Shown in pieces: positions 28,801 through 36,069 of a stretch of 64,000 nt of DNA. The stretch's first letter is position 1; each line of letters opens with the position of its first letter. Under the pieces are notes generated by a model. The model searched no databases. It saw nothing but the letters and a program-made list of their open reading frames with translations, and was not told the DNA's origin. This stretch comes from Tritrichomonas musculus. Lineage: Eukaryota > Parabasalia > Tritrichomonadida > Tritrichomonadidae. The stretch is from positions 2,078,501 through 2,142,500 of the forward strand of contig JAPFFF010000019.1 in NCBI GenBank assembly GCA_039105265.1, read 5' to 3'. The translations under genes were made by a program, and so were the position numbers.

Positions 28801-31466
28801 TAATTGATAAAACAATTACTTTCAATCAAGAATTAGAATTATATTATGATGAAGGTAATAGTATTAATACTCTTTCGGTTCTTTATACTAATGCAAGTCA
28901 ATATTTTGAAAACTGGAAACAATATGGAATGTTATTTGATGGATATGATAAAACTGATGAAAATATTAAATATCAAGGAATATTCACTATATCAAGTATT
29001 AATAATAATGATTATGTTTTAAATAATGGCGTTCAAAATATAGCATTAACATTAGAAATGAGTTCAAGTTGTGGAGTTGTTTATGATTTTGATAACCAAC
29101 ATAGAATCAATGTAATAAGTTGCTATATTGCAAATGAAGATTATGATGAAACAAACTTAAACAGTGTTGTTAATCTTGCATTTCTCCAAGATAAATATGC
29201 TTTGAAAACAGATATTCCAGAACCAGTTGACTTGACACCTTATGCACTCAAGACTGATATTCCTACTGTTGATCTAGAACCATATGCCACTAAAACTAAT
29301 AATATCCCATATGAAGTTGACAGAAAGGATGGTAGTTGTGCTTTTATATTTAGTTTAGCTAAGACTCCTTTGAATTTCAGTGTAAAAATAGTACTAAGGT
29401 GGACAAATTCTGCTAACGAACCAGATTGGGTGGGTATTACTGGGGATGTTATAGATGGAGTCCTACAGAATAAGGTAATTCTTAATGGTACTACTAATAC
29501 CAAGAAGAAGTTTACATTCCCAGGGCAACAAGGATATACTCAAATTAGGTTAGACACCAGCATTTATTACTGGAAAGATGGTAAAGTCAGATTTTTGAAC
29601 GTTAATTCCAATTTTTCTGATGAGACTCTCCTAAATTATGATCCCAACGAAACATACTTTACAGAATATGTGACTTATGGTGGAGATATAGAACCTTATG
29701 CACTCAAAACTGACATTCCTACTATTGATCTAGAACCTTATGCATTAAAATCGGATATCCCTGAACCAGTTGACTTGACACCATATTATACTAGTGCCCA
29801 GGCGGATGAGAAGTTTGTTGATGAAGATGAATTGGCTTATGAATTAGATAAGTATGAGACCAAGGATGTGGCTGATGGAAAGTATGCATTGAAAACGGAT
29901 ATCCCTGAGGTACCAACAGATTTGGTTAATGAATCTACACTGAGTACAGCATTATATGGCACTGAATTGAATATTGAATATCCAGCAAACTTATATGAGG
30001 GTGCATATATTACCCCTAAGCTACCCAATGCTGGAGTTCATTTGATATTTGATGTTAATTGGGGAGATAATCAAGATGATGATATAATGCATATTGATGT
30101 AATATTTAAACCAACTGGTTCTACTAGCACTTATGACAGCATGGACAGGTATGATAGCAATGGTAAAAGAATTGATTCAATAAGATGGCTTCATAGTGAT
30201 TCACTAATTGTATATACATCATATATTGCAGCACATAGAAATAATAATCCAATAGCATATAATTTCATTAGAGCACAAATCGAATCACCATTTATAAAAG
30301 ACTTGAATGTTGTTGATGAAAGTCCAGAACGATTCACATTTCAATGTACACAGAATGATAGTGGTTGTGTAATCCCAGATGAATATATAAGAAGAGTATT
30401 AACAACCAAAAATATTATCGTGAAGTTTAAACGAAATGCTGATGATACAACATATGAAGAAGCTGAATATACTTATTCTGGACGAAAGAGTGGAAATCTC
30501 ATATACAAATCAGTAAGTAGTGAGTCAAGTGAATCGATAGATATTCGTGTAGTTACACGTATTATCTCATTGAGAGCCACGGATGATACATTGACTAATA
30601 TATATGATACATCTATCACATTAATCAGTAACCAACCTGTGAATGATAATATGATTACTTCGGTGAAATATGTGAATGATAACTTTGCATTGAAGAGTGA
30701 ATGTGATAATAAATATGTTCCCAAAGAAGGCAATTCAACTATTAATGGAGCGTTGACAGCTAATTGTACAACTTCAAGTAATACTTTATCTGTTTTCTCA
30801 TCATATGATAATAAATGTGTTATTAGGTTTGGTGTATTAAATAGTGATAATTATGGATTATTACGATATAGTAGAACTGATAATGGTGATAAATTTGTTA
30901 CATTAGCAATAGGCGGTTATAATTATATAACTTGTAAACATTTAAATAATGATCTTAATAATGTTGATAGAAATATTACTTTAATTTATAAAACAATTAT
31001 TGAAAAAGATTTAGTTGTAAAAGGTAAGATAACATCCAATGGTTCAAATACAATCACTCATTACTGTCCTATCGAAGCAGGTCAAAACATATCTGATTTC
31101 GTTGCAGGAAAGCCTGTATTCATGAGTGGACATGTATATAAATATGTTAACGGATCCTTCATTAGTTCCACTGCTAACGATTCAACTGATTGCATTTGTA
31201 GTGTAGTGATCAATGGATCCTATAAAGAGTTCGTTGGAGTGATTACAGAAGTGGATGCTGAAAATGGATGTATCAAATTTGCTTCTCATGGAGACTTTCT
31301 ATTCACAGTTGATGATGCAAATCTCTATCAAATTGGTGACGTAATTCTCTATAACGGAAAGATCTTGGATGCTGAATATGCCATGACTTTAAGAATCCAG
31401 CAATCAATCGTTGGAAAGGTTACTGCAAAAATAAATGAAACGACATTAGCTATCTTCAAATCTTAA
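25896..31466 (+). CDS. Giant fibre-like protein, 1856 aa
   Basis: Looks like a virion fibre. The N-terminus is Gly-rich (GALIGGSGKGGDGIFDSIHVKGDATIDG), followed by a short coiled coil (ITNDIQSHRTVIDTHGTKL). Beta-rich domains are joined by repeats of YALK(T/S)DIPExVDLTPY type, as in tailed-phage fibres. The last ~150 residues form a domain (ITHYCPIEAGQ ... GVITEVDAENGCIKFASHGD) found again alone in Mav-G at 62769-63235. TAAATG start. Receptor binding is inferred from architecture. At 5.6 kb it is the longest gene here. Confidence 0.7.
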   Translation: MTAILTKQNALDGALIGGSGKGGDGIFDSIHVKGDATIDGSCKIFIGEEYGEPQSVKECFETFGKALTDITNDIQSHRTVIDTHGTKLADHEDRISTLENAPPSAIESVMTYEEGCDEFIIDANNIHKLSDSDSQDSSTYNILEIDYSGSVSGQVFEIIFPKNLEIENAYISCDTQNRFTNPIIEYITDSQSDSKYQLKYISNESKPRIYMTKSAIYDPFELYTDGFMKIKFVGRMHQIAIIKDSQSDGGNDTLMNLKCNLIDADNCFKLYRSPLPDFYTIKSIGDYNLDTANGLYYADWGYNPDSDSFNSLIEGQTFELHDNVFGTHYKLTKSGGKWIGTNYCVNIPLKMRKENSYGSLNRDIPYISIKKNAANIFALKGLINYESGNPLKMMLDKGMITYSSNTRMGDPDETNDVWRVWFGCNEDKSGDYSATLTLDGHTYEFIIGFKYSWKHEHTYEIKTDNYFEYIPYRYESFIETDSDNLRVYMKASPEFNIPIDENIEYPGGNTFEFLASTGYYSVSPRPESCTTLMTNFNIQTSGIVIGENIESHIFELNSLGNVVDIAVNDISSLEKYCNRLQKEFDDMQPKFSWFDYIAGKFVNIGSSVFTFGKVGAGDLLQISIDGIKGLSKLSFAKDADKDDGIELEDIDEVVRDKSVNQSREIIKELTYVDTIIEIPNEKYCHRYYTDALKGTLEVETKVDNEGEVIKLNTYSINEDKSFTSNESSNGSLYEITFEDPYLMIITMGSHEPLSVRIKYTTKVENSELGLGETLTNKQLMSAAAIKKLIENHKTNWLNEIPKMPENLVNESVLSTALNNYALTTDMTHAIDQVKSEIPEIIEGQTTIQFEIVNNTIPDLDYDTYHELIEQCGLDIVSSDSFYTAHYVHVDYSYNDDDDNQPSQIMRIEGSNSGLWILYHSHELINPGTGETPEILSCSITKNIEPTDKNAYSARYVSNTYALKSDIPEIIDKTITFNQELELYYDEGNSINTLSVLYTNASQYFENWKQYGMLFDGYDKTDENIKYQGIFTISSINNNDYVLNNGVQNIALTLEMSSSCGVVYDFDNQHRINVISCYIANEDYDETNLNSVVNLAFLQDKYALKTDIPEPVDLTPYALKTDIPTVDLEPYATKTNNIPYEVDRKDGSCAFIFSLAKTPLNFSVKIVLRWTNSANEPDWVGITGDVIDGVLQNKVILNGTTNTKKKFTFPGQQGYTQIRLDTSIYYWKDGKVRFLNVNSNFSDETLLNYDPNETYFTEYVTYGGDIEPYALKTDIPTIDLEPYALKSDIPEPVDLTPYYTSAQADEKFVDEDELAYELDKYETKDVADGKYALKTDIPEVPTDLVNESTLSTALYGTELNIEYPANLYEGAYITPKLPNAGVHLIFDVNWGDNQDDDIMHIDVIFKPTGSTSTYDSMDRYDSNGKRIDSIRWLHSDSLIVYTSYIAAHRNNNPIAYNFIRAQIESPFIKDLNVVDESPERFTFQCTQNDSGCVIPDEYIRRVLTTKNIIVKFKRNADDTTYEEAEYTYSGRKSGNLIYKSVSSESSESIDIRVVTRIISLRATDDTLTNIYDTSITLISNQPVNDNMITSVKYVNDNFALKSECDNKYVPKEGNSTINGALTANCTTSSNTLSVFSSYDNKCVIRFGVLNSDNYGLLRYSRTDNGDKFVTLAIGGYNYITCKHLNNDLNNVDRNITLIYKTIIEKDLVVKGKITSNGSNTITHYCPIEAGQNISDFVAGKPVFMSGHVYKYVNGSFISSTANDSTDCICSVVINGSYKEFVGVITEVDAENGCIKFASHGDFLFTVDDANLYQIGDVILYNGKILDAEYAMTLRIQQSIVGKVTAKINETTLAIFKS

Positions 31467-31502
31467 AATCCAAAATGTATTATTTTAGCAAAAACCGTTC
31501 CC

Positions 31503-31680
31503 AGGTGGAGATGTAGTGCATTCAAAATCAGTAACGGACCGGTCCTTGGAGGAAACCATATATGTATCTCCACCTGAGAACAGAAGAAGAAGAAAGAATT
31601 CCGTATATGACCTTTCTTTCACCCTAGCACGACCGGAACGCATTAGCGAACATCATCTAGGGACGAGATCATATACGGAA
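31503..31680. ncRNA. Candidate structured RNA after the fibre gene
   Basis: Two strong stem-loops: AGGTGGAGAT (31503-31512) with ATCTCCACCT (31566-31575), and TTCCGTATATGA (31599-31610) with TCATATACGGAA (31669-31680), the second enclosing CCCTAG (31622-31627) with CTAGGG (31657-31662). Perfect 10-, 12- and 6-bp stems within 180 bp are unlikely by chance. Family unknown; strand undetermined. It could also be two inserted palindromes. Confidence 0.45.
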
Positions 31681-31717
31681 CCTCTCAGAAGAATATGAAG
31701 AATTTTACAAATAAAAA

Positions 31718-31790
31718 CGGCCCATAGCAGAATCGAACCAGGTACTCCGGATTACCATGGAAACGCCTTACCATTGAGCCGTGTCTGGCC
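31718..31790 (-). other. tRNA-like sequence, probably decayed
   Basis: On the minus strand a 73-nt stretch has an A-box-like GGCTCAATGGTAAGG, a perfect B-box/T-loop GGTTCGATTC at the right spacing, four GC acceptor pairs (GGCC/GGCC) and a T-run directly after it, as for RNA polymerase III. The anticodon and T stems pair poorly, so a working tRNA is doubtful. A palindrome TGTCTGGCCAGACA overlaps its 5' end. Confidence 0.4.
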
Positions 31791-31799
31791 AGACATCAA

Positions 31800-32148
31800 C
31801 ATGAGTCCATATAGGGATTTATTTTTTAAGAGGTTGTCACTTTTTGGCTTGGAAACGCTAACTCAGTATAGGAAGCAGATAGAGCGGTTTTGACGATAGA
31901 TTTGGGATATCGTTTTCGACGGTTATGAGGTCAATTTAATTCACCTTAACCGCCAAGGTCAAATTATTTCACCTTCCCCAGATATGGAAAAATATAGGAT
32001 TTTGGCACCAATTTTCAGAAGACCATATCTCAACGAATACTCAATCAATTTCGACGAATCACATATCAAATTAAAGCGCAGATAATGTAGAATCTAAATA
32101 TCATTTTAGAAGTAAATTTGATGAACTAGAAGTATGTGTATTTGAGGG
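31800..32148. other. Intergenic, no gene seen
   Basis: AT-rich, with a short inverted pair (GACGGTTATGAGGTCAATTTAATTCACC against CACCTTAACCGCC, about 31918-31953). I see no ORF or RNA gene. Confidence 0.4.
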
Positions 32149-32439
32149 TTCATTTTAGGTCTGATTTTGAAGAGTCAGAAACAAGTGTTTCCAAACATTC
32201 ATTTTAGGTATCGATTTTGAATGGTAAAGTGGTCCGCGTAAAATCGCGCACACCCATTTTCGTTGGTGATTTCGATGATTTTCAAAAACATTGGTGAAAC
32301 CATTCATTTTAGGTCTGATTTTGAAGAGTCAGAAACAAGTGTTTCCAAACATTCATTTTAGGTATCGATTTTGAATGGTAAAGTGGTCCGCGTAAAATCG
32401 CGCACACCCATTTTCATTGATGATTTCGATGATTTTCAA
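32149..32439. repeat. 154-bp tandem duplication with GGTCCG hairpin
   Basis: About 1.9 copies of a 154-bp unit beginning TTCATTTTAGGTCTGATTTTG. Each unit has an internal near-repeat and the hairpin GGTCCGCG-TAAAAT-CGCGCACACC followed by the CATTTTC tail, also found at about 22570. It lies just upstream of the KilA-N gene and may hold its promoter. Confidence 0.8.
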
Positions 32440-32492
32440 ACTCATTTAATTTTATTTAATAATAACTTTTTAACGATAACGAAAGGAATAAC

Positions 32493-33197
32493 ATGAATAG
32501 TTTAGTCGAAACACTCACAACAAACTCAGGTGAAACATTCACTCGTGGTACATTCAATGGAATATCTGTAATGATTCGAGACAAAGATGGATACATCAAT
32601 GCAAGTAAGCTTGGTAATGATTCAAAACGATCTAGAGATTATATTAAAAGTGATAGATTCAATCAAATATGTCAATACTGGATTAAAAATAGGTCCGGAC
32701 GAAATTGTCCACACCCAAATTCATTGCCAAAATACACATTAACTAATATTGAGAATAATTTCAAAGGCGTATATGTTCACCCAGATCTCATCCATTTCGT
32801 TGCAGAATGGGTTGATATTGAATATGCTTTCACTGTTGCAGACATTATGAATTCCATTAATAACAAAGTTCACGAAACACTTGAAAAACAACATAAACCA
32901 GACACTATTGAGAATGCTAATCCAGTCTTCAAAGCAATTGCCAAAAAGATTACATTAAAGATCGATGTAGAATTAGTCAACAAACAATGTTGGGGAGTTC
33001 GTGATGATATACATAGTCTTGATTCATGGGAACAAGATGATTTGAAACATGCAATTGACAAGTACAACAATATTAAACAACAACTCAAAGAAAATCCTAA
33101 TGATAACAATCTTAAGTGTCAATTGAATGATGCTCACAAGAAAGTTGACGAATGGAAATCGTTCATTCCAACATATCATCCAGAATTCCAATTCTAA
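32493..33197 (+). CDS. KilA-N domain protein, 234 aa
   Basis: KilA-N is a DNA-binding domain common in large DNA viruses and phages and abundant in trichomonads. Seen: IRDKDGYINASKLGNDSKR (about 28-46), the YIKSDRFNQICQYWI helix, and the closing GVYVHPDLIHFVAEWVDIEYAFTVADIM (about 91-118). A helical C-terminal part follows. Between YWIKN and YTLTN lies RSGRNCPHPNSLPK, encoded by a hairpin of the same family as those upstream (32692-32715). Probably regulatory (inference). Confidence 0.82.
   Translation: MNSLVETLTTNSGETFTRGTFNGISVMIRDKDGYINASKLGNDSKRSRDYIKSDRFNQICQYWIKNRSGRNCPHPNSLPKYTLTNIENNFKGVYVHPDLIHFVAEWVDIEYAFTVADIMNSINNKVHETLEKQHKPDTIENANPVFKAIAKKITLKIDVELVNKQCWGVRDDIHSLDSWEQDDLKHAIDKYNNIKQQLKENPNDNNLKCQLNDAHKKVDEWKSFIPTYHPEFQF
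32692..32715. repeat. In-frame GGTCCG...CACACC hairpin inside KilA-N gene
   Basis: GGTC-CGGAC-GAAATT-GTCC-ACACC followed by CCAAATTCATT, recognisably the unit found intergenically at 22570, 32231 and 32385. It is read through in frame. Confidence 0.7.
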
Positions 33198-33232
33198 AAA
33201 TATAATCATTATTTTTGCATTTAACGTTTGTC

Positions 33233-33925
33233 TCAACATACCATCTTCAACGATATACCATACTTGATGAACTGTGAATAGATAACATTGAATGCATATT
33301 TAAGGTCTTCAGTCTTCCCACCTTTAGTGACCAATATCTTTGAAACATAGATTATCTTACCTGAACTTGCACCACAACCACCACATCCAACGTCTTCATC
33401 CAATACCAACTCAACTTTCTCACATCCAGTCAAAATCTTAATCATGTCCATCAACAGCTTGCTCTCACAAACTAGATATGAATTAACTTTCAAAGGATTC
33501 GATTCATAAGCCTCAATGATCATCTTCAAGAATTGATTCTGCTTACCAAGTTCATCTAACTCATTTCCGAGATCTGCAATTCCTTTGTCTTGAACCATAT
33601 TGGATTGGAAAGGACTGTTTGTTTGAGGTTGAAATGCTAATGGAGATCCCTGTGTCATCTGAGAATTGATAGTTTGTCCAGCCTCTTGAGAACTCATTTG
33701 AGGGTTCGGAATAGTAAAATTTACGTTTTGTGGAGCAAATATTCTTTCAGAATTATTGTTTAATGGTTCAACGTTTGGATATAACGGTACCGTTGATGGT
33801 CTTCTTTCAGGATGGACATGTTGATATGTTTGAGGTTTGATGTTAATGTTTACATTAGTCTCTTGCTCTTGTTTGATAGTGTTGTCCGTTTCAGAGCTTA
33901 GTATTCTTGCCGCACGCAAAGTCAT
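33233..33925 (-). CDS. Conserved Maverick protein, ARILSSE family, 230 aa
   Basis: Third homologue of 5710 and 53749: AARILSSETDNTIKQEQ, a long Pro/Gln/Asn linker, LDELGKQNQFLKMIIEAYESNP, CESKLLMDMIKILTGCEKVELV and a Cys-Gly cluster (CGGCGAS). A TTTATTTTTG box (33933-33942, minus) precedes it. In Mav-D it neighbours the integrase side rather than the ATPase. Confidence 0.7.
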   Translation of the reverse strand: MTLRAARILSSETDNTIKQEQETNVNINIKPQTYQHVHPERRPSTVPLYPNVEPLNNNSERIFAPQNVNFTIPNPQMSSQEAGQTINSQMTQGSPLAFQPQTNSPFQSNMVQDKGIADLGNELDELGKQNQFLKMIIEAYESNPLKVNSYLVCESKLLMDMIKILTGCEKVELVLDEDVGCGGCGASSGKIIYVSKILVTKGGKTEDLKYAFNVIYSQFIKYGISLKMVC

Positions 33926-33965
33926 TTTAAGTCAAAAATAAAATCAATTCGTCATATTAATCATT

Positions 33966-34235
33966 TTAAATGTATCTATTGGCAACAGCTCTAGTCAACA
34001 GTTTACGTACTTTCATGTTATGTTCATATTTAGCTTTAATGATTTGACGTTTACGAAGCTTCTTTTCATCTGTCGGCTCTGGTTGACTCAAGACTCTTCT
34101 ATAATATTGCAACCTTGAATTGATCAACTTCAACGTATTCGTAGCAAAACTCTTCCTTTCATGCCTCTTCTTCAAAGGAGGTAAAGTGAATTCATCACCT
34201 GATTCATTAACTGATCCATTAACTGATCTATTCAT
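33966..34235 (-). CDS. Small basic protein, LPPLKKxHERK family, 89 aa
   Basis: Core LPPLKKRHERKSFATNTLKL, then NSRLQYYRRVL, with a basic tail. A homologue of 48 residues lies at 45336-45482 (LPPLKKPHERKTFATPTLKI). Both are divergent from an integrase gene, suggesting a linked role in integration. The ATG at 34235 is preferred because a TTTTTTATC string lies before it; an ATG 11 codons upstream is possible. Confidence 0.6.
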   Translation of the reverse strand: MNRSVNGSVNESGDEFTLPPLKKRHERKSFATNTLKLINSRLQYYRRVLSQPEPTDEKKLRKRQIIKAKYEHNMKVRKLLTRAVANRYI

Positions 34236-34309
34236 ACTATTTAGTATCTGATAAAAAATTACTTTCATTAAATAATTATCATCTATAGTTTAATTTAATA
34301 TCATCCTAA

Positions 34310-36058
34310 ATGAACCAAATCTTATTTCAAAACGTTGAACGAATTTGTGAATACCTCAAAGACAGAATCAAAGGATACCAAAACACAATCTACCATGGAG
34401 AGTTAATATTACACCGTCAACGTAAACCTGATGAATCTGATCTACCATTCATTAACGAAATCTTATCGGATCATTCTAAATGCCAATCATTCATCATCTC
34501 AAACATCCATAATTGGTACACACTATTCCATTATCGTAATCCAAACTCTCCACCTCCACCCATTGACGAAACCATTCTAAACAACTTCATTTCAGTTCAT
34601 TCAGACACACTATTCAAAACAGTCATCAATGAATCCAATAGAATCAAATCCAAAATCGAAGACATCCAACATCAAATCGAACAAAACCGACAATCAACTC
34701 TACGTATAGCCAGACAATTAATTGACGACAAAGTAAAGAACAATAAACGTAAAGCATCTCGATCAGTGTTTGACAATTATGAACACATTTCCCGTCTAAG
34801 TCAATCCGATAAAGACATTCTCTGGAACGAATACCTTCAGAAATGGTCATCTAAGAAGTCCTCAACTCAACCCTCAACTCGACCCAAATTAACCAATACC
34901 TTTAACGATAAACTCAATGAATACGTCGTTTACAATCATGATAAGCTTCTAACTCTCGATGAATTCATTAAAGTAACTCGTGGATGGCCACATACAACCA
35001 AACCAATTGAAGACTGGTACGAAACGTATACCCACAAGTTCTATCATCAATCAGGTACCTTTGTGGAATACCAAGAAACACCTTCATTCAACACCATTGC
35101 ATTCAAATCACCAGACAAGATCAAAGCTTTACAATCCATCTATCCAACCAAATCATCAATCATTTCTGATACCACATCCTACTTTCCATTAAAGCAAAAC
35201 CTAAAGAAATACCAATTACACAAAGTTTCTAAACGTTACACATACTTGATTGATCTAATGTTCGTTGACAAGTTATGCTATCTGATTGCCATTAACGTAA
35301 ACACAAGATACCTCTTTGCTGGTCTCATGAACAACATAGTATTCAATGAAAATGATACCGATGAAGATAAAGCTAAACGTTTCTCCAAAGCATCCAAGAA
35401 CACACCCACATATCTCCGTACTCTTGATCGTTTAATTCAATCAGGAATGAAAGTCAAATACCTATCTGGTGATGGAGAGAGTGCTTTCGATTCATATGAT
35501 GCATGGTCTTTCTATACAAAACACGGAATAACTTTCACTGAAGTACCTCGAATGCAAATGGGTCACTATCCAGATTTCATGAAACGTGAACAAAAACAAG
35601 TAAAGACAGATCCAATGCATGGTTCATTAGGAATCATCGATCGAGTCATTAGAACTATCCGTGACATGGCATACAACATGCAAGAAGGTATCATTACTCC
35701 ATCAGTCATGGACGAAATCGTTAATCAATACAACAATGCCCCACATCAAACGTTGTCCAAATATGCTGGTTTCAAAGTTAGTCCAAAGATGGTTCAAGAA
35801 GATCCAGACCTTGAAGAGTTCATCGTTAAACGTATTTCTCAAGAGAACTTTAAAATCATGTCTCAACCGGGTTTCCATTTAGAACCAAACACTTCTGTCA
35901 AACTTTACAATGAACATGATAGCCTCATGAAACGTAGATCAATCATCCAACCAGGAAATCATCAAATAGTTGGTTTCAAGAATGGCCTTTACGAAGTCAA
36001 AGATGACAAAAATAGAACTCAATTGATACCTCGATATAAGGTCTCAACAATCATTTAA
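34310..36058 (+). CDS. int: rve/DDE-type integrase with long N-terminal region, 582 aa
   Basis: RNase H-like core: YLIDLMF (Asp near 314), YLSGDGESAF (Asp near 386), LGIIDRVIRTIRD (Asp near 443), and the INVNTRYL strand. About 300 residues precede the core: helical, with RKASRSVFD. The C-terminus (VKLYNEHDSLMKRRSIIQPG, NRTQLIPRYKV) looks like a small beta-barrel. The Mav-E integrase is the closest relative in the window. TAAATG start. Confidence 0.87.
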   Translation: MNQILFQNVERICEYLKDRIKGYQNTIYHGELILHRQRKPDESDLPFINEILSDHSKCQSFIISNIHNWYTLFHYRNPNSPPPPIDETILNNFISVHSDTLFKTVINESNRIKSKIEDIQHQIEQNRQSTLRIARQLIDDKVKNNKRKASRSVFDNYEHISRLSQSDKDILWNEYLQKWSSKKSSTQPSTRPKLTNTFNDKLNEYVVYNHDKLLTLDEFIKVTRGWPHTTKPIEDWYETYTHKFYHQSGTFVEYQETPSFNTIAFKSPDKIKALQSIYPTKSSIISDTTSYFPLKQNLKKYQLHKVSKRYTYLIDLMFVDKLCYLIAINVNTRYLFAGLMNNIVFNENDTDEDKAKRFSKASKNTPTYLRTLDRLIQSGMKVKYLSGDGESAFDSYDAWSFYTKHGITFTEVPRMQMGHYPDFMKREQKQVKTDPMHGSLGIIDRVIRTIRDMAYNMQEGIITPSVMDEIVNQYNNAPHQTLSKYAGFKVSPKMVQEDPDLEEFIVKRISQENFKIMSQPGFHLEPNTSVKLYNEHDSLMKRRSIIQPGNHQIVGFKNGLYEVKDDKNRTQLIPRYKVSTII

Positions 36059-36069
36059 ACGATATCCCT

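Noticed and set aside
31503-31680. Hammerhead or other known self-cleaving ribozyme
   Set aside because: The conserved core strings of a hammerhead (CTGATGA and GAAA in place) are not found.
31516-31698. 60-codon ORF after the fibre gene
   Set aside because: It runs through the stems of the candidate structured RNA, has no homologue and no start context.
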